A DNA stretch of 64,000 nt. Source: Sinomicrobium weinanense (GTDB lineage: Bacteria > Bacteroidota > Bacteroidia > Flavobacteriales > Flavobacteriaceae). The DNA is taken from the NCBI RefSeq assembly GCF_018863395.1, contig NZ_JAHKRR010000011.1, positions 62,001-126,000 of the forward strand, given 5' to 3'. Below the pieces are notes generated by a model. The model was given only the letters and a program-made list of their open reading frames with translations, searched no databases and was not told the origin of the DNA. Position numbers and translations under genes: made by a program. Positions 15,193 through 22,778 of the stretch are shown here, one piece after another (the stretch's first letter is position 1; each line of letters begins with the position of its first letter).

Positions 15193-15999
15193 TTATTTTC
15201 CAAGAACATTTAACTGTCTTAAAACATCCTTTGTAATTTTCTTTCTACACTTATTAAAATCAGGATTGGGTTCATCCCTGTTTTTTATTAATCGTGTTGC
15301 AAAAAAATAAACATTGTCATCCCGTTCCACATAGCCAACCCACCAGCCCGTATCCTTGCCGCCATCTCTTGTCCAACCGGTCTTGGCTCTTAGGGTATAA
15401 TTTTCCGTTTGCTCCTCTATCATTATGTTTTTTAAAATCCTGAAGTATTTCTTCTCAAATGGCAGGGTTTCTTCATAGACACCTATCAATATTTTTATTT
15501 GGTTTGCAGGCGAAATAGCAAAATTTCCAAAATTCCAGAAATCATCATCGTTTATAGATAGGTCTACATTACCGTAATTACATTGGGTCAAATATTCTTT
15601 GTATTTTTCTTTCCCAATCTTTTTTGCAAGTTCTATATAGGCCCACCCTGCCGAAACCTTAAAGGCTTCTTTTATGCTTATATCGTGATAGATTTCCGGG
15701 CGATAACCATATTTAATAGTGTCGGTCGTGCCCGGCCAGTCAATGATTTCATTCTCATCAGAAATAACGCCCGACTCAAGGGCAATTAAGGTATTGATTA
15801 CTTTAAATGTCGAAGCAGGTAATGTCGGAAATTGGCTGTCGTCAATATCACTTGTTATCCATTTTTTAGCATTGTAGTCGTAGAGTGTAATGCTGCCTTT
15901 TATTCCACAATCTTTGAATGGTTTTGTTATATCTTGTTGGCCAAATAGTTTTATAAAACTAAAAATAAGAATAGCCGATATGAATGTCGCCTTTTTCAT
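15193..15999 (-). CDS. Class D (OXA-type) beta-lactamase
   Basis: A 268-aa protein from ATG 15999, which gives a signal peptide (MKKATFISAILIFSFIKLFG); the upstream start would precede it. Class D motifs are visible: S-T-F-K with the acylating Ser and carboxylatable Lys, Y-G-N, and K-T-G-W. The second motif, normally SxV, reads SAG in KVSAGWAYIELAKKIG, an unusual change at the third position. Class D enzymes hydrolyse penicillins and sometimes carbapenems in the periplasm; the activity of this variant is uncertain. It is flanked on both sides by palindromic repeats, and is the only beta-lactamase here. Confidence 0.9.
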   Translation of the reverse strand: MKKATFISAILIFSFIKLFGQQDITKPFKDCGIKGSITLYDYNAKKWITSDIDDSQFPTLPASTFKVINTLIALESGVISDENEIIDWPGTTDTIKYGYRPEIYHDISIKEAFKVSAGWAYIELAKKIGKEKYKEYLTQCNYGNVDLSINDDDFWNFGNFAISPANQIKILIGVYEETLPFEKKYFRILKNIMIEEQTENYTLRAKTGWTRDGGKDTGWWVGYVERDDNVYFFATRLIKNRDEPNPDFNKCRKKITKDVLRQLNVLGK

Positions 16000-16116
16000 T
16001 TTTTTGAAATAACCCAAAGATAGTAAATCGGGGTATAAACCCTTCATAAAGTTTTCTACATACTAAATACTTTATTGGAAACCTGGATACGTTTGCGCCT
16101 TCTTTATGATTTGCCC

Positions 16117-16200
16117 CTGGCGCTCGTTGCAAACGAGCGCCACCCCTTCAGCCCCATGACACCCTTCCAGCCACCCCCGTGACAAGTCTCCGGACTTATG
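16117..16200 (+). repeat. Extended palindromic repeat upstream of beta-lactamase
   Basis: CTGGCGCTCGTTGCAAACGA GCGCCACC with the tail TTCAGCCCCATGACAC, then CCACCCCCGTGACAAGTCTC CGGACTTAT. The tail adds hairpins CCACCCCCGTGR and CAAGTC TCCG GACTT. Confidence 0.8.
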
Positions 16201-16445
16201 CACCCCCACGAGAAAACCCTTCCTCATTGCCCTCCAATCCAAACATTCAGAACACTGCCAAAATATACACCTCCTGGCCTGGCCCTCGTTAGAGCGCAGC
16301 CGAAACAAATACCTGAGGTAAAAGCGTTAGCCATGCACAAGTTTTGATATACAAAATAATGAATTGGCCAGAACTTTCTAATCCTAAGTAAACACTACTG
16401 CTTTTTGCGATTGAGGTGTTTTATTAATAGAGATGGTCAATTGTG

Positions 16446-16453
16446 TATATTTG
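16446..16453 (+). promoter_or_regulatory. -7 box for the DUF3237 gene
   Basis: TATATTTG matches TAnnTTTG exactly and lies 49 bases upstream of ATG 16503. This indicates that the gene carries its own promoter within its flanking repeats. Confidence 0.6.
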
Positions 16454-16502
16454 TGTGTTGGTTGCAAGGCTTTAAACACAAACCTCAAATCAAAAAAATA
16501 GT

Positions 16503-16988
16503 ATGAAAACAAGAAGAATTACTTCCCTGATTGCAATAGCGATAGTGTTGTTGACTGCTAACACTGCAAATGCTCAAAAGTTGGAATCTGAATTTCTTTT
16601 CAAACTTAATCTGACATTAGACCCTTCTATTGATATTGGTAAAGTTCCGATAGGTGAACGAATTATCCATCCTATAACCGGGGGAACTTTTGAAGGACCG
16701 AAACTCAAAGGTAAGGTTCGAGCTTCCGGAGCCGATTGGATGGTACGTTTAGACTCTACTACCACCAAATTAGATGTTAGGCTGCTTCTTGAAACGGAAG
16801 ACGGGCAATTAATCTATAACACCTATTCCGGAATCCTTTACAACAACCCTAATGGTACAACTTACTGGAGAACTACTCCGGTTTTTGAAACAAGTTCGAA
16901 AAAATATGAGTGGTTAAATTACCTGATTACCGTTGGAGTTGGGAATTTTAGTAATGGAGTATCTTATGATGTATTTGCAATAAAATAA
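16503..16988 (+). CDS. Secreted DUF3237 family protein
   Basis: A 161-aa protein with a signal peptide ending ANAQ (about residue 24). The mature part follows DUF3237: LFKLNLTLDPSIDIGKVPIGERIIHPITGGTFEGPKLKGKVRASGADWMV and ending in a TTPVFETSSKKYEWLN segment. The family forms small barrels, and no reaction is established. A repeat copy starts 7 bases after the stop. Confidence 0.85.
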   Translation: MKTRRITSLIAIAIVLLTANTANAQKLESEFLFKLNLTLDPSIDIGKVPIGERIIHPITGGTFEGPKLKGKVRASGADWMVRLDSTTTKLDVRLLLETEDGQLIYNTYSGILYNNPNGTTYWRTTPVFETSSKKYEWLNYLITVGVGNFSNGVSYDVFAIK

Positions 16989-16994
16989 GCCCCC

Positions 16995-17082
16995 CTGGCG
17001 CTCGTTTGTAACGAGTGCCGCCCTTTCAGCCCCATCACACACTCCCCGCCACCCCCGTGGCAAGTCTCCGGACTTGTGACAC
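16995..17082 (+). repeat. Extended palindromic repeat, three hairpins
   Basis: CTGGCGCTCGTTTGTAACGA GTGCCGCC, tail TTTCAGCCCCATCACACACT, then CCACCCCCGTGG and CAAGTCTCCGGACTTG hairpins. It joins directly to long repeat copy B. Confidence 0.85.
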
Positions 17083-17278
17083 CTCCTCCCTTCAGATGAA
17101 GGGAGGTGGGCAAACTTCAGTTTGGTCGGAGGGTTTGAAAGCCCAAGCCACGGGAAAGCATTAAAGTTTAGGGACTAACCTAAGACCCGGGCCTGGTCAA
17201 ATTCCCCGTCCCACATGGCGAGACACCCCTACTTCGACAAGCTCAGCACAGTCCTTCGTCTGAAGAGGGGAGCTTTTA
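17083..17278. repeat. Long intergenic repeat, copy B
   Basis: About 196 bases, CTCCTCCCTTCAGATGAAGG through GTCGGAGGGTTTGAAAGCCC to CTGAAGAGGGGAGCTTTTAT. It contains the word ACTTCGACAAGCTCAGCACA. Same orientation and layout as copies A and C. Confidence 0.8.
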
Positions 17279-17291
17279 TCTGCTTTCGTAA

Positions 17292-17451
17292 AACTATTTA
17301 TTTAAAAATTAATAAAATGGCGGTAAATTGGTATCATTAAGAATTTTGTGTTTTTGCTAAAAGCTAAAAGACAGAAAAATGATTAAAAATTTAGTATAAC
17401 CATCCAGGTTGGAAGTATATAAAGATAAGGGTTCAGTATACAAACAAGTGG
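17292..17451 (+). promoter_or_regulatory. Shared 5' leader, full copy
   Basis: Begins AACTATTTATTTAAAAATTA, passes GGTATCATTAAG and GTATAACCATCC, and ends CAGTATACAAACAAGTGG. Together with 6664-6812 it defines the family. It lies about 150 bases upstream of the HTH-membrane gene. Confidence 0.6.
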
Positions 17452-17463
17452 TGTTGCATAACG
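17450..17463. repeat. Left arm of inverted repeat flanking a single gene
   Basis: GGTGTTGCATAACG pairs in inverted orientation with CGTCATACAACACC at 18194-18207 (12 of 14 positions). The gene between them is 17601-18179. Confidence 0.5.
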
Positions 17464-17600
17464 AAAGACTGCAAAATTTTGACACTAAATACATATTTTT
17501 AATTACTAAGACAAAGTTGACATATAAAAGTCATAAGATTGACGTTACACCGACGTTTGAGACAACATACTTTTACTCAATAATTTAAAATTTATAAAAA

Positions 17601-18179
17601 ATGGAAGATTCAGGATTACAGAAAAGAGTAAAAGATTTAAGAATTAAAAAAGGATTATCTCAAGAGGAACTTGCAGATAAAACGGGATTAAGTCTTAGGA
17701 CCATTCAACGAATTGAACATGGAGAATCTGTTCCACGAGGCGATACTTTAAAAAGACTTTCTATTGCACTACAAGCAACGCCCGATGATTTAATAGACTG
17801 GCAGGTTCAAGAAGATAAAAATGTAGTGAAAATATTAAGTTTATCTCAATTAGGGTTTTTAGCTTTTCCGTTATTAGGGATTATAATACCATTAGCCATA
17901 TGGATCTTAAAAAAGGACAAAACGAAATATGTTGATTCAGTTGGTAAATCGATTCTTAATTTTCAGATAACATGGACAATTGTGTTATTTGCTTTATATG
18001 TGTTTTTTATAGCGAACATGATTTTTCATTTGCAAATTATTCCGTTGTCAATGCTTTCTGTTCTTTTAATAATTGGTGGATTATATCTATACAATCTTAT
18101 TATGATAATTAGAAATACTATCCTGGTTAATAAAATTAAAAGCGTAAAATATATACCAGCAATTAGATTTCTAAGTTGA
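17601..18179 (+). CDS. HTH regulator with C-terminal membrane domain (DUF4870-like)
   Basis: A 192-aa protein. Residues 7-62 are an XRE helix-turn-helix (LRIKKGLSQEELADKTGLSLRTIQRIEHGESVPRGDTL). After a linker come three to four hydrophobic helices: LGFLAFPLLGIIIPLAIWIL, then a YVDSVGKSILNFQ loop typical of DUF4870 proteins, then two more. A membrane-tethered DNA-binding regulator is inferred; its target is unknown. It is flanked by a 14-bp inverted repeat and is very AT-rich. Confidence 0.8.
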   Translation: MEDSGLQKRVKDLRIKKGLSQEELADKTGLSLRTIQRIEHGESVPRGDTLKRLSIALQATPDDLIDWQVQEDKNVVKILSLSQLGFLAFPLLGIIIPLAIWILKKDKTKYVDSVGKSILNFQITWTIVLFALYVFFIANMIFHLQIIPLSMLSVLLIIGGLYLYNLIMIIRNTILVNKIKSVKYIPAIRFLS

Positions 18180-18193
18180 AGATTAAAAAATCA

Positions 18194-18207
18194 CGTCATA
18201 CAACACC
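18194..18207. repeat. Right arm of inverted repeat flanking a single gene
   Basis: CGTCATACAACACC, partner of 17450-17463. It starts 15 bases after the stop codon. Confidence 0.5.
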
Positions 18208-18271
18208 TGGTATAGTGCATGCTGGTTTCAGCAGAGTTTCGGGGTTGTGGAGCATTGGGGGCTATATATCA

Positions 18272-18301
18272 CCCTTTCGGGCTTTTATACATCCCGAAGG
18301 G
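18272..18301. terminator. Hairpin between converging genes
   Basis: CCCTTTCGGG and CCCGAAGGG pair around an 11-base loop between the converging HTH-membrane gene and the GNAT gene. No strong T-run follows, so termination is only likely. Confidence 0.4.
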
Positions 18302-18310
18302 AAGACATAA

Positions 18311-18742
18311 TTATAGATACAACGGCAATTCCATGATCACATAATCATGTCCTTTTTTAAAGAAGGTAGTATTCGTTTCCGTAAAGTGATATCGTTTATA
18401 AAAAGAAGAAGCACTCTTGCGGGCATTGCACCAAAGCGTCCGGCCTTTTTCTTTCCGGCAGAAATCAATAGTGTAGGAGAGGAGGGCCGAACCGTAGCCT
18501 TTGCCTTGTTGTGTGGTGTCTGTGGCAAACTTCCGAAACTGGTAGCGTCCGTCTTCCCGGTAGAAAAGCGAGATCACCGATCGCAATTCATCATCTGCCG
18601 AATACAATCCGAAATGTGTACCCCTGGCATCATCTTCCAGGATAACGCTTTCCACAGACTGCCCCGGGTACATCACCTTTTGGCGTAACGGCCAGGTAAA
18701 ATGGCCCGGTATTTCCCTGATATAAAAACCTGTGGCTTTCAT
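18311..18742 (-). CDS. GNAT family N-acetyltransferase
   Basis: A 143-aa cytoplasmic protein. The acetyl-CoA motif is DTTQQGKGYGSALLSYTIDF (Q-Q-G-K-G-Y-G at about 77-83), followed by LWCNARKSASSFYKRYHFTETNTTFFKKG, the usual A-x-x-F-Y-x-x-x-G/H-F end. A general small-molecule or protein acetyltransferase; the substrate is unknown. Unlike most of the accessory genes it is on the minus strand. Confidence 0.85.
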   Translation of the reverse strand: MKATGFYIREIPGHFTWPLRQKVMYPGQSVESVILEDDARGTHFGLYSADDELRSVISLFYREDGRYQFRKFATDTTQQGKGYGSALLSYTIDFCRKEKGRTLWCNARKSASSFYKRYHFTETNTTFFKKGHDYVIMELPLYL

Positions 18743-18788
18743 ATAAAAAATTCAGTGTTAACAATGTCAAAATATAACCCAAAGTGCC

Positions 18789-18925
18789 CTGGCGCTCGTT
18801 TGCAACGAGTGCTACCCTTACAGCCCCATCACACACTCCCCGTCACTCCCGCGGCAAGTCTCCGGACTTATAGCATCCTTCTTCCAAGACTTGCCGTTAC
18901 CCCGGGTTTCCGGACTTGTAGCATG
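18789..18925 (+). repeat. Extended palindromic repeat, last copy
   Basis: CTGGCGCTCGTTTGCAACGA GTGCTACC, tail TTACAGCCCCATCACACACT, then CACTCCCGCGGCAAGTCTCC GGACTT, and a further CCGGACTTG unit at about 18910. It marks the right end of the accessory region; no copy was seen after 18.93 kb. Confidence 0.8.
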
Positions 18926-18926
18926 G

Positions 18927-19973
18927 CTAAAATACATAACTAACCCCTACGCCCAGAATCTGTTTGAGCTGTAATTTAGGCTCGAGGCCGATGGTTTCGT
19001 TTTCACTGATCTGAACTTCCCTGGTCTTTACATCATTATCATACTTTATATGGGCCCCTACATTGGCTTTTACATATTCATTGACCACGAGGTTAAAGTT
19101 CAGTTCCCAGTCTACATCCACATTGCCAAAGTCGTTGAGGTAATCGGTGTATAGCGATACCCGGTTGGTGAAACTCATGTTTTTATAAACGTCTTTTTCC
19201 CATAAGCTGGTGACGAGTATACCCACCTCGGTACGGGTCTGTTTCCCTTCTTTGATAAGGTTGCCTTCAGCATCGTATAAGGCTTTATCCACACCAAAAG
19301 CCCCCTGGTTGGCCAGGTCCTGGTCCAGTACATAGGTAGCCTTCATGGTTGCGGGAGAAAAATAGGCTGTGAATTTCTCTGTCGTAGGTGAATATTCCGT
19401 ACCCAAACCGAAGAAGAGGTAACCAGGTGCCATGAACTTCGATATGGGATTGTCCCGGTCCGGGTATTTATAACCGTTGGTAAACTGTGTCTGAAAGGTG
19501 AATTTTGCCGAATAATACCAGTCCGATTTAGGGTGCGTACGGTAACCGAACGTACTGTTTAACTGTACCGCATCGTCCGACTTTCGCAGCTTCTGGTCTT
19601 CCTGTGCGTTGAGTCCGTATCGAAAGAGCAGTTCATTGTTCCAGCTTACATTGCCCCGTTTGTATTTCCTGACGAAGTTTCCCGAAGAGATCCCCGAAAT
19701 GGCATTGTTACCCCCGGCATTCCAGTTCGAAAAAGCCACCTGGCTCATTACAATGCCCAATTCGTTCTTCTTTTCCCAGTATGAAATGGGCGTCGGCGGT
19801 GGCGGAACAATATTCTGCAGGCTGATAAGCCTGGATTGCGAAGTATCCTTGGGGATAAACACCGGAAGCGAATGCGTTCCGTATGACGAAGTGTTTATAG
19901 GGGTTAAAAGTTCCTGTGCTTTCAGGCCATATATACAAAAAACAGCTGCAATGAAGGAGATGATCTTTCTCAT
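18927..19973 (-). CDS. DUF3078 outer-membrane protein
   Basis: A 348-aa protein with signal peptide (MRKIISFIAAVFCIYGLKAQ). The core pattern is that of DUF3078, a Bacteroidota family: VAFSNWNAGGNNAISGI, the LLFRYGLNAQEDQKLRKSDD strand, YYSAKFTFQTQFTNGY and the C-terminal LGVGVSYVF. A beta-barrel of the outer membrane is expected; no function is established. It is a core gene and its composition is visibly less AT-rich than the array before it. Confidence 0.9.
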   Translation of the reverse strand: MRKIISFIAAVFCIYGLKAQELLTPINTSSYGTHSLPVFIPKDTSQSRLISLQNIVPPPPTPISYWEKKNELGIVMSQVAFSNWNAGGNNAISGISSGNFVRKYKRGNVSWNNELLFRYGLNAQEDQKLRKSDDAVQLNSTFGYRTHPKSDWYYSAKFTFQTQFTNGYKYPDRDNPISKFMAPGYLFFGLGTEYSPTTEKFTAYFSPATMKATYVLDQDLANQGAFGVDKALYDAEGNLIKEGKQTRTEVGILVTSLWEKDVYKNMSFTNRVSLYTDYLNDFGNVDVDWELNFNLVVNEYVKANVGAHIKYDNDVKTREVQISENETIGLEPKLQLKQILGVGVSYVF

Positions 19974-20281
19974 GATATAAATGGTCGTTTTATATGTGGT
20001 TTAGGGTTACCCTGTGCTGTGCCGGTTACAAAAAACAGGCAGGTATACCGATAAAGGGTTTCGACTATGCTCGCCCCAACAGGATTTTTTACCTTGCCCC
20101 GAGTATACCTGCCCGTTATAAAAGCAGGAACCGGACGCCTTTTTATTGTTAGCATAACGCCAGGCTGGTTAATATTATTCATTTAAATGTTTTGCAACAT
20201 CGTTTGTACGGGTTGCGTTTTGGTCTTAGAATGTTGAATCCTATATGTTTATTGTGGGGCTAATATATAAAAATGTACGCG
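19974..20281. other. Intergenic region with perfect 11-bp inverted repeat
   Basis: GGCAGGTATAC (20038-20048) and GTATACCTGCC (20103-20113) pair perfectly around a 54-base loop that holds GTTTCGACTATGCTCGCCCC. There is no coding potential I would support; the short minus-strand frame over it has no family features. It may be a cruciform intergenic repeat or the leader of the DUF3078 gene. Confidence 0.5.
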
Positions 20282-22063
20282 CTATAAAAATTCCAAAATA
20301 CGTGCTGCAATACGTTCAGGGCTTATTTCTGCTACGTCGTGCAGCTCATTTACGGTGCCCTGTTCTATAAATGTGTCTGGTATTCCCAGGGTTAAAATAT
20401 CTTTTTTGTATCCGTTGCGGGCTGCAAATTCCACAACCGCACTTCCGAAGCCCCCGGAGACGCACCCATCTTCCAGGGTAATTAACGCCCTGTATTGCCC
20501 AAATATTTTATGCAGCAGGGATTCGTCCAGCGGTTTTACGAATTGCATATCGTAATGAGCGGTTTTAACTTTCTGGTTATTAGTGAGATTATCAATGGCA
20601 AGAGTAACGTTTTTTGCGATGCTGCCAATGCTCAATATAGCAATATCCGAACCGGGTTTTACCATTTTTCCCCTGCCGATGGTCATTTTAGTAAATGGCT
20701 GCCGCCAGTGGGGCGTTATTCCTTTTCCCCTGGGATAACGGATAGCAATAGGGTGGGAAAGCCCGAGCTGGGCCGTATACATTATGTTTCTCAGGTCTGT
20801 TTCATCAGCCGGGGCATAGACGATCATATTGGGGATGCATCTCAGGTAGGCCAGGTCAAAAACCCCGTGATGTGTAGCCCCGTCCTGGCCTACGATCCCT
20901 GCACGGTCCAGGCAGAAGATCACCGGGAGGTCTTGCAGGGCCACATCGTGGATCACCTGGTCATAGGCCCGCTGTAAAAAAGTAGAATATATGTTACAAA
21001 AGGAAATGAGTCCCTGTGTGGCCATTCCGGCAGCCAGTGTTACGGCGTGCTGTTCGGCAATACCAACATCAAAAGCCCGGTCGGGGATGGCCTTCATCAT
21101 AAATTTCAGGGAACTTCCCGTTGGCATGGCCGGGGTAATGCCTACGATTCTTTCGTTTTTTTCGGCCAGTTCCACGATGGTATGCCCAAAAACATCCTGG
21201 TATTTTGGCGGGTCTTTTTCCGAAACCGGCTTCGGGATGATTTCTCCCGTAGTTTTGTTGAATTTCCCCGGGGCATGATACCGTACCTGGTCCTCTTCGG
21301 CCTTTTTCAGCCCTTTTCCCTTGGTGGTGATGATATGGAGGAATTTAGGCCCCTGTATTTTCTTTAAGCGCGAGAGTTCCCCGAGCAGGGCAGGGAGGTC
21401 GTGCCCGTCTATGGGGCCGGTATAATCAAAGTTCAGTGCTTTGATAATGTTGTTCCGGGCCAGTTTGCGGTTGGTCTTTACCTGGGTGAGGTATTCCTTT
21501 ACTGCACCGACGCTCGGGTCTATACCAATGGCATTGTCGTTGAGTACGATGAGTAGGTTGGCATCTGTAACCCCGGCGTGGTTGAGCCCTTCGAAGGCCA
21601 TACCGCTGGCTATGGAAGCATCGCCGATAACGGCAACGTGTTGTTTTTCTGTTTCCCCTTTTAAACGGGAAGCCATGGCCATGCCCAGCGCTGCCGATAT
21701 GGAAGTGGACGAATGTCCCGTGCCAAAGGTATCGTAAATGCTTTCCTTCCGTTTGGGAAAGCCACTGAGCCCACCCAGCCGGCGGTTGGTATGGAAAACC
21801 TCCTTCCGGCCTGTCAGGATCTTGTGTCCGTAAGCCTGATGGCCCACATCCCAGACCAGTTGATCTTCGGGTGTGTTAAAGACATAATGCAGTGCAATGG
21901 TGAGTTCTACCACCCCCAGGCTGGCTCCCAGGTGGCCTTCTTTGACAGAGACGATATCGATGATAAAGTCGCGCAGTTCCCCGGCCAGTTGCGGCAGTTG
22001 TTCCGCAGAGAGCCGGCGAAGGTCGGCCGGAGAGGTGATATGGTCTAACAGTTTTTTTGACAT
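20282..22063 (-). CDS. dxs: 1-deoxy-D-xylulose-5-phosphate synthase
   Basis: 593 aa, the usual length for Bacteroidota Dxs. It condenses pyruvate and glyceraldehyde 3-phosphate to DXP, the first step of the MEP isoprenoid pathway, using thiamine diphosphate. Visible motifs: HLGASLGVVELTIALHYVF, GHQAYGHKILTGR, the TPP-binding GDASIASGMAFEGLNHAG...N-D-N, the transketolase-type GIAEQHAV with catalytic Glu, and the C-terminal EDGCVSGGFGSAV. It is divergent from tadA across 41 bases. Its -7 box is only 7 bases from the ATG. Confidence 0.97.
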   Translation of the reverse strand: MSKKLLDHITSPADLRRLSAEQLPQLAGELRDFIIDIVSVKEGHLGASLGVVELTIALHYVFNTPEDQLVWDVGHQAYGHKILTGRKEVFHTNRRLGGLSGFPKRKESIYDTFGTGHSSTSISAALGMAMASRLKGETEKQHVAVIGDASIASGMAFEGLNHAGVTDANLLIVLNDNAIGIDPSVGAVKEYLTQVKTNRKLARNNIIKALNFDYTGPIDGHDLPALLGELSRLKKIQGPKFLHIITTKGKGLKKAEEDQVRYHAPGKFNKTTGEIIPKPVSEKDPPKYQDVFGHTIVELAEKNERIVGITPAMPTGSSLKFMMKAIPDRAFDVGIAEQHAVTLAAGMATQGLISFCNIYSTFLQRAYDQVIHDVALQDLPVIFCLDRAGIVGQDGATHHGVFDLAYLRCIPNMIVYAPADETDLRNIMYTAQLGLSHPIAIRYPRGKGITPHWRQPFTKMTIGRGKMVKPGSDIAILSIGSIAKNVTLAIDNLTNNQKVKTAHYDMQFVKPLDESLLHKIFGQYRALITLEDGCVSGGFGSAVVEFAARNGYKKDILTLGIPDTFIEQGTVNELHDVAEISPERIAARILEFL

Positions 22064-22070
22064 AACGACA

Positions 22071-22078
22071 CAAAAGTA
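22071..22078 (-). promoter_or_regulatory. -7 box of dxs
   Basis: TACTTTTG on the minus strand, perfect TAnnTTTG, with only 7 bases between it and the dxs ATG. The predicted mRNA is leaderless or nearly so. Confidence 0.6.
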
Positions 22079-22091
22079 CGAGATGCGTTTG

Positions 22092-22099
22092 TATTTTTG
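22092..22099 (+). promoter_or_regulatory. -7 box of tadA
   Basis: TATTTTTG, perfect TAnnTTTG, 5 bases before the tadA ATG. It lies in the same 41-bp gap as the dxs promoter. Confidence 0.6.
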
Positions 22100-22104
22100 C
22101 GGGT

Positions 22105-22548
22105 ATGACAGCTACTTTTGATGATGATTATTTTATGAAAAAAGCGCTTCAGGAAGCCGAAGCCGCTTACGAAAGAGGAGAAGTGCCCGTAGGCGCGGTG
22201 ATCGTTATTGACAACCGTATCATAGCCAAGGCCCATAACCTTACGGAAACCCTGACCGATGTCACTGCCCATGCCGAGATGCAGGCCATCACTTCTGCGG
22301 CTAATTTCCTGGGCGGGAAATACCTGAAAGGCTGTACGCTATATGTAACCCTCGAACCCTGCCAGATGTGTGCCGGGGCCCTGTACTGGAGCCAGATATC
22401 GCGCGTGGTCTTTGCCGCTCCCGACCCGCACCGCGGCTTTCGCACCATGGGAACATCCATCCATCCCAAAACAGAATTAAAAGAAGGCGTTATGGAAGCC
22501 GAAGCCTCCGCCCTGTTAAAAAGATTTTTTAAACAAAAACGGGATTGA
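22105..22548 (+). CDS. tadA: tRNA/nucleoside deaminase
   Basis: 147 aa. TadA-type enzymes deaminate adenosine 34 of tRNA-Arg(ACG) to inosine. The zinc motifs are present: A-H-A-E (His and catalytic Glu) in VTAHAEMQAI, and P-C-x-x-C in LEPCQMCAGALYWSQI. The pre-motif MKKALQEAEAAYERGEVPVGAVIV is typical. The start at 22105 keeps the family's extra D-D-x-Y/F-F before MKKALQ; an internal ATG at 22135 is the alternative. The -7 box position suggests a leaderless mRNA. Confidence 0.92.
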   Translation: MTATFDDDYFMKKALQEAEAAYERGEVPVGAVIVIDNRIIAKAHNLTETLTDVTAHAEMQAITSAANFLGGKYLKGCTLYVTLEPCQMCAGALYWSQISRVVFAAPDPHRGFRTMGTSIHPKTELKEGVMEAEASALLKRFFKQKRD

Positions 22549-22572
22549 AATTACTCCTGGCCCGAAACCCCT

Positions 22573-22639
22573 CGACTTTAGTTTATCCTGAGCTTGCCCG
22601 CACTGAGCCCTTCGATAAACTCAGGATAAACTAAAGTCG
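22573..22639. terminator. Perfect 20-bp inverted repeat between converging genes
   Basis: CGACTTTAGTTTATCCTGAG (22573-22592) is repeated exactly inverted at 22620-22639, with a 27-base loop ending CCCTTCGATAAA. It separates converging tadA and the histidine kinase and may act as a bidirectional terminator, but lacks a T-run. Its loop carries the same TTCGATAAACTCAG word found inside the repeat at 1091. Confidence 0.6.
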
Positions 22640-22778
22640 AAGTGCCGAAGGCTCGGGGTGACAGCGAGCGTCATTATCAATTTATGCGGTTGCCTAAACG
22701 TTAATTCTCGCAGTGATGATTGCTTTTGTTCTTTAGGTGGAGGTTACACAAAGCCTGAAAAACATCATAAACCACACA

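Noticed and set aside
1758-18836. Minus-strand frames beginning or containing VALVANER / VALVCNER
   Set aside because: They recur because they translate the palindromic repeat on the opposite strand; they are not genes.
511-18925. Classical integron with attC sites
   Set aside because: The repeats lack the RYYYAAC/GTTRRRY arm pair, and no IntI-type tyrosine recombinase is present in the window. Only a cassette-like layout is claimed.
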